This document shows, piece after piece, positions 17,281 through 25,273 of a stretch of 64,000 bases of DNA; the stretch's first letter is position 1; the number at the start of each line of letters is the position of its first letter. The stretch covers positions 1-64,000 of the forward strand of contig CAJUBG010000005.1 of the NCBI GenBank assembly GCA_910584575.1, in the 5' to 3' direction. The notes under the pieces are model-generated. The model worked only from the letters and a program-made list of their open reading frames with translations, ran no database searches and was not told where the DNA came from. The position numbers and the translations under genes were made by a program. Origin of the DNA: an uncultured Dorea sp. Its GTDB lineage: Bacteria; Bacillota; Clostridia; Lachnospirales; Lachnospiraceae.

Positions 17281-17330
17281 CTACTTTGCTAGAAAAAAAT
17301 AGTTTGTATTATTGAGGTGAGAGAGCAGGG

Positions 17331-18644
17331 ATGCCGCCAGATAAAATATATAAAACTGTCCGTCAGTACAATAAAGAACCGATTCCTGCCGAGGATATGC
17401 AGAAACTCCAGGATATAGCCAAGGATTACAAGAAGGTAAAGAATTATGTGTATGAACGGTTTGGAGGGATTGGAAGCCTGTATAAGCTCTATCCGGGGTA
17501 CACTGTTCAAAATGAGATGACGAAGGCTGGTTTAAGAGAGGAGCTTGGGATGCCTTCGGTTTATTTCTATCTTGCTGTATTTGATGCTCTGGGGGATATT
17601 AAGTGCCAGTGGACAAATACAAAGTCGAAAATATTAAAACTGGCAGGGCACAACAAAGGATTTACAGAAGAAGAAAAGCATTATCTGCGTTTTCTTCTGA
17701 AAGTAAATAATGCTTTTGAAGCGGTGCTGAACGGGAAACCTATCGTGCTGACACATGAAATTCAGAAGCAGTATGATATGCTGATAAAAAAAGTTGAGGT
17801 AAAACGATTACAGAATTATCTCTGCCGACAGGTGCGTAAATATCATACGAGGCTGCATACGGATACAGCAGAAGGATTTTCCATAACTGAAAGGGCATAC
17901 CGTTATGCTGATCATGGAATATATATTTCCGTAAAAGAGAAGAGAAAACGTATTTTTGTACTTCTGACAGATCAAAACCAGTACAAGAATCAGTTATATG
18001 TAAAGCTGTATCCAGAACAAGACAACATAGAGCTTCAAGTGCCTATCCAGGTGACAGTCCGTAAGCATATGGACTACATAAACGATGTCGGAGTAGCATT
18101 AGGAATGCGTACTATGTTTACAACGGATGAAGGCCAGAGGTATGGAAGAAAATTAGGAGACTATCAGACGGAGTATGCAGATTGGCTCCGAAAACAGACT
18201 GGAACTTATATGCGTAATAAAGCAGACAATCCGGGGAGGAAGAAGTACAAGAACAGGAAGAAGCGTTATGAGGAGAGGCTTCATAGTTATATTAATCAAG
18301 AGCTAAACCTTTTCCTGAAAAACGAAAAACCGCGTACAATTTATATTCCCAAGCTTCCCAAACCACAGGCAGGGGGCGTGAATAAGAGGATGAATCATTA
18401 CAATACACTGTGGCAGAGAGGATATATCTGTACTAGGCTTAAACAAAAATGTAGAGAGCAATCTGTGGAAATTATAGAAGTAATTGGGAAGGATATCAGC
18501 AAGGAGTGTAGTTGCTGCGGAAGTATGGGGCAGAAAAAGGACAGTATATTTATATGCCCCTCCTGCGGATATCAGGTGGATGAGAAGATAAATGCGGCAC
18601 AGAATGCAAAGAAGCGAGGGCAGGGAGAACGGAGGTTGTATTAA
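17331..18644 (+). CDS. TnpB-like protein with substituted RuvC active site
   Basis: A 437-residue homologue of IS200/IS605-type TnpB, the RNA-guided nuclease ancestor of Cas12. The C-terminus has the TnpB zinc ribbon (CSCCG at 393-397, CPSCG at 409-413) followed by the NAAQNAKKRG motif. Lining up the three RuvC motifs by eye, the usual Asp of 'GIDLGI' falls on Ala256 (VGVALGM), the Glu of 'IVIEDL' falls on Pro340 (IYIPKL), and the Asp two residues before 'NAA' falls on Lys419 (DEKINAA). All three catalytic acids thus appear lost while the frame is intact, so it may bind RNA and DNA without cutting. Asp252 and Asp417 are nearby and could be misaligned. The large upstream region (residues 1-200) is conserved-looking and unbroken. 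GAGGTGAGAG precedes the ATG. Confidence 0.8.
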   Translation: MPPDKIYKTVRQYNKEPIPAEDMQKLQDIAKDYKKVKNYVYERFGGIGSLYKLYPGYTVQNEMTKAGLREELGMPSVYFYLAVFDALGDIKCQWTNTKSKILKLAGHNKGFTEEEKHYLRFLLKVNNAFEAVLNGKPIVLTHEIQKQYDMLIKKVEVKRLQNYLCRQVRKYHTRLHTDTAEGFSITERAYRYADHGIYISVKEKRKRIFVLLTDQNQYKNQLYVKLYPEQDNIELQVPIQVTVRKHMDYINDVGVALGMRTMFTTDEGQRYGRKLGDYQTEYADWLRKQTGTYMRNKADNPGRKKYKNRKKRYEERLHSYINQELNLFLKNEKPRTIYIPKLPKPQAGGVNKRMNHYNTLWQRGYICTRLKQKCREQSVEIIEVIGKDISKECSCCGSMGQKKDSIFICPSCGYQVDEKINAAQNAKKRGQGERRLY

Positions 18645-18941
18645 AGAGATGTGAATGATCATAAGAAGAACTGCCTGGATAAATTCTGGCAGTAAGCCGG
18701 AATTTCACCGTAAGGACTGGGGAGAGACTTCATGATATATAAAACAAAAGACGGCATTAGAAGGCAATGATATCATTGTGTATTGGGTATGCCAGGACCT
18801 CGTGAACATGAAATGTGAAGTGATTAGCGGGGAGCGAAGCAGAAAGGCTTCTGCATCATTCTTTATTTGGAATGACCAATGTGTCTTATTTTATAAGTAT
18901 ATGTACAATACTATATAAAGACAAACTTAAAGGAGAATACT
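18645..18941. other. Gene-free spacer, possible guide-RNA region and glycan-locus leader
   Basis: About 297 bases with no convincing frame. It contains a small stem (CTGCC at 18671 region pairing with GGCAG), a palindrome ATGATATCAT, and a hairpin GCAGAA/TTCTGC at 18839-18854 followed by a T-rich stretch. TnpB guide RNAs normally come from the 3' end of tnpB and the bases after it, so this is where one would sit. The promoter of the glycan array must also lie here; I could not assign it with confidence. AAAGGAG precedes the next ATG. Confidence 0.5.
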
Positions 18942-20954
18942 ATGAAAAAACTTGTTATCATAACAGGGATGCATAGAAGCGGAACATCTTTGACAGCCCG
19001 GATCAGCCAATGTATGGGAGCCTACTTGGGAGAGGATAATGAACTAATCGGTTCTTCGCTTGGCAACCCAGATGGACATTTTGAAAATATTGAAGCAGTT
19101 TGTATAAATAATAATATATTGCAGTTATGCGACAGACAGTGGTATTCTCTGGAATCACCGGAAGTGGATTATCAAAGCTTACAGATTAGAAAGTCAATGG
19201 ACAATATAAAGGCTGTTGTCAGAAAGCTTATGGAAAAAAACAATATAGCTGTGATCAAAGATCCAAGAATATCCGTGTTGTTGCCGTTGTGGGAAAAGGC
19301 TTTAAAAGGACTGGGGATAGAGGTTTTTTATATATGGGTATATAGAAATCCCTTGGAGGTTATGGAGTCATTAAGAGAAAGAAATGGATACAGTAGTAAG
19401 TATGGCTTACTGTTATGGATTCATTACAATCTCAGCATCCTGAGATTTGTAAAGGGAAAAGAATATCTGTTGATTAATTACCGGGATATATTGGAACAAT
19501 CATCGCTGATAAAAAAATTAAGTGCAATGTTTTGCTGTAAATGCGACGATGATTTGACGATGAAAATACATAGTATTATCAAACAGGGATATTGCCATTT
19601 TGATTATTCCTATCAGGATGTCAAATATACGCAGAACAGTCTGCTGTCAGGGCTGTATGGTGCGTTGTTGGAAAAACGGGAAGCAAAGGCAGATGTTTCA
19701 CTATGGGAAAAATATTATAAGACTGCTTTGAATGAAGCAGAGGGGAAATTTTTAGACTATGAAATATTGGAAAACGTCAGTGTGTTGGAAGGAAAGGAAA
19801 TTATAATTTATGGAGCTGGAAATTATGGGCTGTTGGCGGCGAACATGCTGCAACAATTAGGATTTCCAGAATATAATTTCTGTGATAAAGACATTCATAA
19901 GCATGGAATGAACTTTATGAATGGAATTGTTTTCTCAATTGCAGAAATTGAAAATAGGGAAAACCTGTTGATTATTGTCGCAATTGAAAACGAAGATATA
20001 CGAAAAGAGATGGAACAAACTTTGGCATATATAAAAGGAGTAAATTTCCTTTCATTTTTTGTATTAGAGGAAATATATCACTACCGTGCAGAGCATCCGA
20101 CGTCATTAATGTCCGAAACAGAGAAAATATATGCCTGGTATAAAGAATTAGAGAATCGTGCAGAGATTGTGAGAGATGCATGTCAAAGCCCTGTTTTAGT
20201 TTATCAGAACGGAAAGGTAGGTTCATCGACAATTTCAAAAAGTTTATGGAATGTAGGTGTAGAAAATGCACATGTACATCGCTTCTTTTTTAAAAATGAT
20301 ATTGTCGGAGAGTTAATACTGGGAGAGGAACAGAAAAAATTTATTAGCTCATCTAATTTTTTTAACTTTCAGTATTCGGAATATGTAATGAATGTAAAAA
20401 AAGAGATGAAGTGCAAAAAGATGATAACTTTGGTAAGAGAGCCGATTGCGGTTGATTTATCTACTGTATTTCAATGGATTGGAAGCAGAACATCAAGCAG
20501 ATATTTTGCGCAAAAGTTCAGGAGGGGAGAATCTTTTTGCCAAATTGTTTCTGAACTGATGGTAAAAGTGCAAAACAGAATGTTTGACTGGTTTGACGAA
20601 GAACTGAAAGAATTGTGCGGTATTGATGTTTTTTTGTACTCCTTTGATAAAGAAAAAGGATATACGATAATCTCTGATAAAGGAGTAGAAATTTTATTAC
20701 TTAAAGTAGAGAAATTATCCGGTCTGGCAGAGGTGATTCGGGATTTTATAGGAATTGAACAGTTTGAACTATTAAATGAAAATGTTGGAAAAAACAAAAG
20801 ATATGCCCATTTGTATAGAGATATAAAGGAAAAAATAGAATTACCCAAAGAATATGTAGAACATTATTATAGCAATAATCAGTATATGGATCATTTTTAT
20901 ACGAAAGAAGAACAGAAAATATTTTTGAGCAGGTGGAAAGGTATTGTGAAATGA
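18942..20954 (+). CDS. Three-module protein: sulfotransferase, Rossmann-like module, second sulfotransferase-like domain
   Basis: A 670-residue cytoplasmic protein. Residues 1-255 are a sulfotransferase-type domain: ITGMHRSGTSLTARI is the PAPS 5'-phosphosulfate loop, NPDGHFEN follows, and VYRNPLEVMESLRERNG is the 3'-phosphate site. Residues about 280-385 are a Rossmann-like module (EIIIYGAGNYGLLAANML, then FCDKD). Residues about 405-670 resemble the NKWYS 'capsular polysaccharide synthesis' family, also of sulfotransferase type (LVYQNGKVGSSTISKSL and TLVREPIAVDLSTVF). It probably transfers sulfate from PAPS to a surface glycan, perhaps at two positions. First gene of the array that also carries the PAPS-making enzymes. 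The next gene repeats its last two modules. Confidence 0.8.
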   Translation: MKKLVIITGMHRSGTSLTARISQCMGAYLGEDNELIGSSLGNPDGHFENIEAVCINNNILQLCDRQWYSLESPEVDYQSLQIRKSMDNIKAVVRKLMEKNNIAVIKDPRISVLLPLWEKALKGLGIEVFYIWVYRNPLEVMESLRERNGYSSKYGLLLWIHYNLSILRFVKGKEYLLINYRDILEQSSLIKKLSAMFCCKCDDDLTMKIHSIIKQGYCHFDYSYQDVKYTQNSLLSGLYGALLEKREAKADVSLWEKYYKTALNEAEGKFLDYEILENVSVLEGKEIIIYGAGNYGLLAANMLQQLGFPEYNFCDKDIHKHGMNFMNGIVFSIAEIENRENLLIIVAIENEDIRKEMEQTLAYIKGVNFLSFFVLEEIYHYRAEHPTSLMSETEKIYAWYKELENRAEIVRDACQSPVLVYQNGKVGSSTISKSLWNVGVENAHVHRFFFKNDIVGELILGEEQKKFISSSNFFNFQYSEYVMNVKKEMKCKKMITLVREPIAVDLSTVFQWIGSRTSSRYFAQKFRRGESFCQIVSELMVKVQNRMFDWFDEELKELCGIDVFLYSFDKEKGYTIISDKGVEILLLKVEKLSGLAEVIRDFIGIEQFELLNENVGKNKRYAHLYRDIKEKIELPKEYVEHYYSNNQYMDHFYTKEEQKIFLSRWKGIVK

Positions 20955-22225
20955 TAGAGGTTCATAAAGCAGAAAATAGATTTATCGATTATAAAGCATT
21001 GGAAAATGTCGGATGCCTTGAAGAAAAAGAGATAATTATTTACGGGGCCGGAGAATATGGGAAACGGGCAGCAGAAATGCTTCAGCAATTAGGATTTTCC
21101 CAGTATAATTTTTGTGATAAAGACATCTTTAAACAAGGGATGAATCTGATGAATGGAAAAATACTTTCTATTGCAGAGGTTGAAAATAAGAAGGATTTAT
21201 TAATTATTGTGGCAATTAAGAATGAAAATGTAAGAAAGGAAGTGGAACAAAATCTGGCATATACAGATGGAGCGAATTTTCTCTCCTTTTTTGCATTAAA
21301 GATGATATGGAAATTTATCGTGAAGGATTATGATACAGTAGAGTCGCGGATAGAAATGGTTTCTTTTTGGTATGAACATTTGAAATCTCGCGGAGATATT
21401 ATCAGAGATGCGTGCAAATATCCGGTTTTAGTTTATCAGGGACAGAAGGTAGGTTCTGTTACAGTCTCGAAAAGTTTATGGAATGTGGGTATAAAAAATG
21501 CACATTTGCACCACTTCTTTTTTAAAAATGACATGGCCAGAGAATTAATTTTTGGAAAAAAGGGGGAATACAAGAAATATATAGAATCTTCTAATATATT
21601 TCAGTTCCAAAATTCAGAATATGTAAAATGTATAAAAGAAAAGATGAAACATAAAAAAATTATAACTTTGGTGCGAGATCCGATAGCCGTAGATTTAGCA
21701 ATCATTTTTCAGTGGATGGAAAGAGGAAATTGTGACAGATACTTTGCAGAAGAATTAAAGGCGGGAAAAACATTTTTACAGTCAGTTTCTGAACTTATGG
21801 TAAAAATCCAGGATCATTTGTTTCACTGGTTTGATGAGGAGTTAAAGGAACTGTGCGGGATAGATGTATTTCATTATCCTTTTGACAAAGAAAAAGGATA
21901 TGCGATTATATCAGAAAACATGGTAGAAGTTCTTCTTATAAAAGCAGAAAAATTATCAGACATGACCGAAGTGATCAGAAGATTTGTAAATAATAATCAA
22001 TTTGAATTAATCAATGCCAACGTAGGTGATGAGAAGGAATATGGACACATATATAGAGAGATTAAGAAGAAGCTTGAGCTTCCTGTAACATATGTAAAGC
22101 ATTATTATAATAACAATCCTTACATGAATCATTTCTATTCGGAGGAAGAACAAGAAGTATTTTTAAGAAAATGGAAGAGATGTATCAGGAAAGATGAAAG
22201 AGAAAATTATGGAGAAGTATTATGA
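20951..22225 (+). CDS. Sulfotransferase-like protein (NKWYS type) with N-terminal Rossmann-like module
   Basis: A 424-residue protein closely similar along its whole length to the last two thirds of the preceding gene product: module IIIYGAGEYGKRAAEML and FCDKD, then VYQGQKVGSVTVSKSLWNVG and TLVRDPIAVDLAIIFQW. The DNA also aligns well, so this is a tandem duplication that left out the N-terminal sulfotransferase domain. The ATG overlaps the previous stop (ATGA), giving translational coupling. In copy 2 the loop reads GSVTV where copy 1 has GSSTI, so substrate or activity may differ. Confidence 0.75.
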   Translation: MIEVHKAENRFIDYKALENVGCLEEKEIIIYGAGEYGKRAAEMLQQLGFSQYNFCDKDIFKQGMNLMNGKILSIAEVENKKDLLIIVAIKNENVRKEVEQNLAYTDGANFLSFFALKMIWKFIVKDYDTVESRIEMVSFWYEHLKSRGDIIRDACKYPVLVYQGQKVGSVTVSKSLWNVGIKNAHLHHFFFKNDMARELIFGKKGEYKKYIESSNIFQFQNSEYVKCIKEKMKHKKIITLVRDPIAVDLAIIFQWMERGNCDRYFAEELKAGKTFLQSVSELMVKIQDHLFHWFDEELKELCGIDVFHYPFDKEKGYAIISENMVEVLLIKAEKLSDMTEVIRRFVNNNQFELINANVGDEKEYGHIYREIKKKLELPVTYVKHYYNNNPYMNHFYSEEEQEVFLRKWKRCIRKDERENYGEVL

Positions 22226-23177
22226 AGAAAAATTGTATAGAGAAAACAGGGGGGGGGGTAGAGAAAAACAAATTATATATTGCTATGTTTATGGAATCGG
22301 AAAGCAATATAATGTACTGTCTTCGTATCTGAAAATCTATCAGGATAAGATCAGAGTTCTGGCTTTGGTTACAACAGAACCTCAACTAATTACATATTTG
22401 GATGGGAAAAAGATTATCAGACCATGGGAAATGGATATTGATAAAGCGGATTATGTAATTGTTGCGATGAAACGGTATAAAGAAGTATTTGGTATCTTAA
22501 AAGAGATGGGAGCTTCAGGAAAAATTCTTAGGAGTGATATTTTTTCTATCCCCAATTTTGTTTTAGAAGATTATATGAAAGTAAGAAAAAGCAGACCTTC
22601 CATTTTATCGAATACTTGTATAGGTGGATTTATTTACAATGATTTAGGATTAGAAATATTATCGCCTACAATTTCAATGAGATGTAGAAACTATATACAA
22701 TTTCTAAAAAATTATAAATTTTATTTATCTATGGATATAAAAGCGAAAGAGAATGAGTATTTGTGTGATGAACTTTATTTTGGAGAAGCATTTGCTCCGA
22801 AAGGGACATTTGGTGATTCTGTATGCTGGTGGTTTTTGCATGCTGAGGATGGCATAGCGGAGGCAGAAAAATGGAATAGGAGAAGGAAGTATGTAAATTA
22901 TGATAATATTATTGCTTTGATGAGTATTGTGACGGATGATGAAGCATATGAATTTGACAAACTTCCGATTAAGAAAAAACTTGGGTTCTATCATAAAGAT
23001 TTAAAATTAGAATCAATTTTATATACGCCAGAGTGGAGTGATGCGGCTGTGCAATATAAGTATCATTACAGATATGAGGGGTTTATACATAAGTACTATG
23101 CAAGAAATGTGGAAGGGGTAGGAAGAATAGACTGGATTAAGTTTTTAAACGGAGAAAAGAGTTTTTTAAGATTTTAA
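22194..23177 (+). CDS. DUF1919-family glycan biosynthesis protein with a poly-G tract near the start
   Basis: A 327-residue protein in the present frame. The C-terminal 200 residues match DUF1919 (SNTCIGGFIYNDLGLEILSP, then WNRRRKYVNYDNIIALM), a family found in polysaccharide loci with no assigned reaction. The N-terminal 100 residues look like the Rossmann-like module seen in neighbours. The start is uncertain. The best ribosome site (GGAG at 22211) serves ATG 22222, which overlaps the previous stop as ATGA, but with ten Gs at 22249-22258 that start runs into TGA at 22330. The full frame can be reached now only from ATG 22194 or 22209, with poorer ribosome sites. With eight or eleven Gs ATG 22222 would be in frame. 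Confidence 0.8.
   Translation: MKEKIMEKYYEEKLYRENRGGGREKQIIYCYVYGIGKQYNVLSSYLKIYQDKIRVLALVTTEPQLITYLDGKKIIRPWEMDIDKADYVIVAMKRYKEVFGILKEMGASGKILRSDIFSIPNFVLEDYMKVRKSRPSILSNTCIGGFIYNDLGLEILSPTISMRCRNYIQFLKNYKFYLSMDIKAKENEYLCDELYFGEAFAPKGTFGDSVCWWFLHAEDGIAEAEKWNRRRKYVNYDNIIALMSIVTDDEAYEFDKLPIKKKLGFYHKDLKLESILYTPEWSDAAVQYKYHYRYEGFIHKYYARNVEGVGRIDWIKFLNGEKSFLRF
22249..22258 (+). repeat. Ten-G homopolymer in the DUF1919 gene
   Basis: A run of ten G in otherwise very A/T-rich sequence, 27 bases after the coupled ATG at 22222. Such tracts slip during replication and cause phase variation. Confidence 0.9.
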
Positions 23178-23211
23178 AATTAAGAGATTGTATTTGGAGG
23201 GAACCGGTTAT

Positions 23212-24426
23212 ATGAAAATTATTTTTTGGGGAGGAGGGGATACAGCGAGAGAGAAAATATATAAAATAAAAAAACTTTCAGCATGTATTGAGATTATTGC
23301 GTTTGTAGATGGATTTATAGAATTTAGTGAAAAGGATATAAGATGGGAAGGTTTTAGGTTGATATCACCGCAAATGATTCGTCGGTATCATATAGATTAT
23401 TTATGTATATTAAGTAAATGGGAATGGGAGATACGAAAAAGAATCTATGATGAGAAATTGTTTGATTTAAACAGAATAGTTAGTTTTTTTGAGATTTGTT
23501 TGATGGATTCTTTTGGAGAAAATATAAAAATTTGTTACAAAAATCTGTTGCAGAATATACATCCCCAACAGATTGATTATGCAAAAAGATGGGCAGTTTA
23601 TGAATATTTAAAGAAAAATTATTCTTATATATTATTAGATGAAAAATATCAGAATTTGTCCCTGGATAAGAAGATAGGTATTGAAGAACACAAAAGTCCC
23701 ATATGGATTCTTTGGCTGCAAGGGTTTGAAGCTGCTCCGGAGGTGGTAAAAATATGTGTCCGATCTATAAAGAAAAGATTAGCCGGGGAACAGCTTTACC
23801 TGCTGGATCAATATAATGTATTTGATTATATTGATGTTCCATATTATATCGTTGACAAGTGGAAAAAAGGCGTGATAAGTTATACACATTTTTCTGATTT
23901 TGTCAGAGTAAGGATTTTGAATATATATGGAGGCATATGGATAGATGCGACAGTCTATTTTACAGGGAATGGATTGCCGTATTATTTAAAAGCTGGAAAG
24001 TTATTTATGTTTAGCCGTTGGTTAGATTGGAGAAATTGTCCGGAGCCCAGAATTACAGCCAATTGGCTAATCTGTGCGCCGCCGGCCAACAAAATTCTAA
24101 TTGTGTTGGAAGCTTTTCTAAGAGAATATTGGAAGAAGGAAGATAGAATCATTGATTATTATTTCTTTCATATATTTTTAACTATGATTATTATGTGTTT
24201 TCCAAACGAATGGGAAGGAGTAGAAAAAGTATTGAGAGATCCGGCACAATTACTTAATGACGAAATGATGTTACCTTTTAATGCTGACCGTTTCCGTTTT
24301 ATAAAACAGAATTCAGATTTTCATAAGCTTTCAAATAAAAGTTTATATATAAATTCTGGAGAAAATAGTTTTTGGAATGAAATTTGTGAAATGGAAAATA
24401 GCGAGGGAGAGTATGAAAGATTTTGA
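23212..24426 (+). CDS. Capsular polysaccharide synthesis-type glycosyltransferase (Caps_synth family)
   Basis: A 404-residue protein. The C-terminal two thirds resemble the Caps_synth/GT32-like family: PIWILWLQGFEAAPEVVKIC, then HFSDFVRVRILNIYGGIWID, where the final Asp belongs to the metal-binding DXD-like motif. Residues 1-110 begin MKIIFWGGGDTAREK and contain FVDG, again the Rossmann-like module. It would add a sugar to the glycan. GGAGG ten bases upstream selects ATG 23212 over a TTG 24 bases earlier. Strongly A/T-rich codon use. Confidence 0.8.
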   Translation: MKIIFWGGGDTAREKIYKIKKLSACIEIIAFVDGFIEFSEKDIRWEGFRLISPQMIRRYHIDYLCILSKWEWEIRKRIYDEKLFDLNRIVSFFEICLMDSFGENIKICYKNLLQNIHPQQIDYAKRWAVYEYLKKNYSYILLDEKYQNLSLDKKIGIEEHKSPIWILWLQGFEAAPEVVKICVRSIKKRLAGEQLYLLDQYNVFDYIDVPYYIVDKWKKGVISYTHFSDFVRVRILNIYGGIWIDATVYFTGNGLPYYLKAGKLFMFSRWLDWRNCPEPRITANWLICAPPANKILIVLEAFLREYWKKEDRIIDYYFFHIFLTMIIMCFPNEWEGVEKVLRDPAQLLNDEMMLPFNADRFRFIKQNSDFHKLSNKSLYINSGENSFWNEICEMENSEGEYERF

Positions 24427-25252
24427 AAGAATCTGCTGCCAAAATTTTGTTGAAGCAAATGGGTACGCCTATTTTTCAAATTGGTTTTATAATGGAATGT
24501 TTATGGTAGAAATTGAAACGGGAAGGACAATCTTTTTAGGTGATTTTGGAGGGGAGAAATCCTGTGGGATTAGAATACATGAAGAAATTTTTTTAAAAAA
24601 TGAGAAGATATATTTTTGTCCGGGTAGAGGTGGACACGTACATATTTATGATTTAGAAGACCATTCTATGAAGTCAATATCAATTAGAAAAAATAGTACA
24701 GAATTCTTTGTAACAGCTAATGTAATTTTAAAAGATGAACATATTTATTTTATACCAAAGCAAGAAGGAATTTCCATAAGAAAGTTAGATTTGAAATCGT
24801 TAAATGTATCGGAGGAAAGCAAGTCATTTAAGCCTCAGGGAATGATTTTAGCTGAAAACAAGGAAGTGTTTCCGGCTCTATGGCTAGTAGAAAAAGAACA
24901 AATTGAATTGGCAGATTTTTTTTCGTGGAAGCAGCTCTATCACAAAATGTGGTATAGTTTCCTTCCAACAGGACGCTGGCTGCTGAAATATGCAGAGGGA
25001 AAGAACGAGATTGAAAAGGTTCCTCTTATTGTTTTAAATGAAGCGGCATTGAAAAATTATTTGTGCTATGTCAGGGAGGAAGCATTAAGAGAAAAGATTA
25101 TTAGTGAAAAAAGCAACAGACTGAATATACAAGATTATCTGGAGTATATTATGCGAAAAGACAATTTTAAATACGATGGTCTGAATGGCAGTTGCCGCGT
25201 TGGATTAAGAGTCTGGGAATCATTTTCTGATACATTTCAGCGGGCTCTATAA
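24413..25252 (+). CDS. Unrecognised protein of the glycan locus, possible beta-propeller
   Basis: A 279-residue protein without signal peptide. Several short strand-turn-strand blocks are visible (YAYFSNWFYNGMFMVEIETG, EKIYFCPGRGGHVHIYDLED, EHIYFIPKQEGISIRKLDL), a pattern seen in beta-propellers, followed by a helical C-terminus. I do not recognise the family and assign no function. The start overlaps the glycosyltransferase gene by 14 bases, with GAGGGAG just upstream. It is the last of the very A/T-rich genes; cysD follows 21 bases later with different composition. Confidence 0.6.
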   Translation: MKDFERICCQNFVEANGYAYFSNWFYNGMFMVEIETGRTIFLGDFGGEKSCGIRIHEEIFLKNEKIYFCPGRGGHVHIYDLEDHSMKSISIRKNSTEFFVTANVILKDEHIYFIPKQEGISIRKLDLKSLNVSEESKSFKPQGMILAENKEVFPALWLVEKEQIELADFFSWKQLYHKMWYSFLPTGRWLLKYAEGKNEIEKVPLIVLNEAALKNYLCYVREEALREKIISEKSNRLNIQDYLEYIMRKDNFKYDGLNGSCRVGLRVWESFSDTFQRAL

Positions 25253-25273
25253 GAAAATAGGAGGTTTCGGAAC

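Larger units (their letters stand above)
16957..17330. other. Divergent spacer with paired palindromic sites
   Basis: A very A/T-rich 374-bp region between the recombinase and the TnpB-like gene. It holds two copies of an element built on ATTACGAAAAAGTATACT (listed separately), 138 bp apart centre to centre. No reading frame of note. It should contain the promoters for both genes. Confidence 0.8.

Noticed and set aside
17331..18644. Annotation as an active RNA-guided endonuclease TnpB
   Set aside because: All three catalytic positions appear substituted in a by-eye alignment; only the fold and zinc ribbon support TnpB ancestry.
24916..24923. T8 run in the unrecognised gene at 24413 as a second phase-variation tract
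   Set aside because: Runs of this length are expected by chance in such A/T-rich DNA and the frame around it is plain; the ten-G run is the exceptional one.
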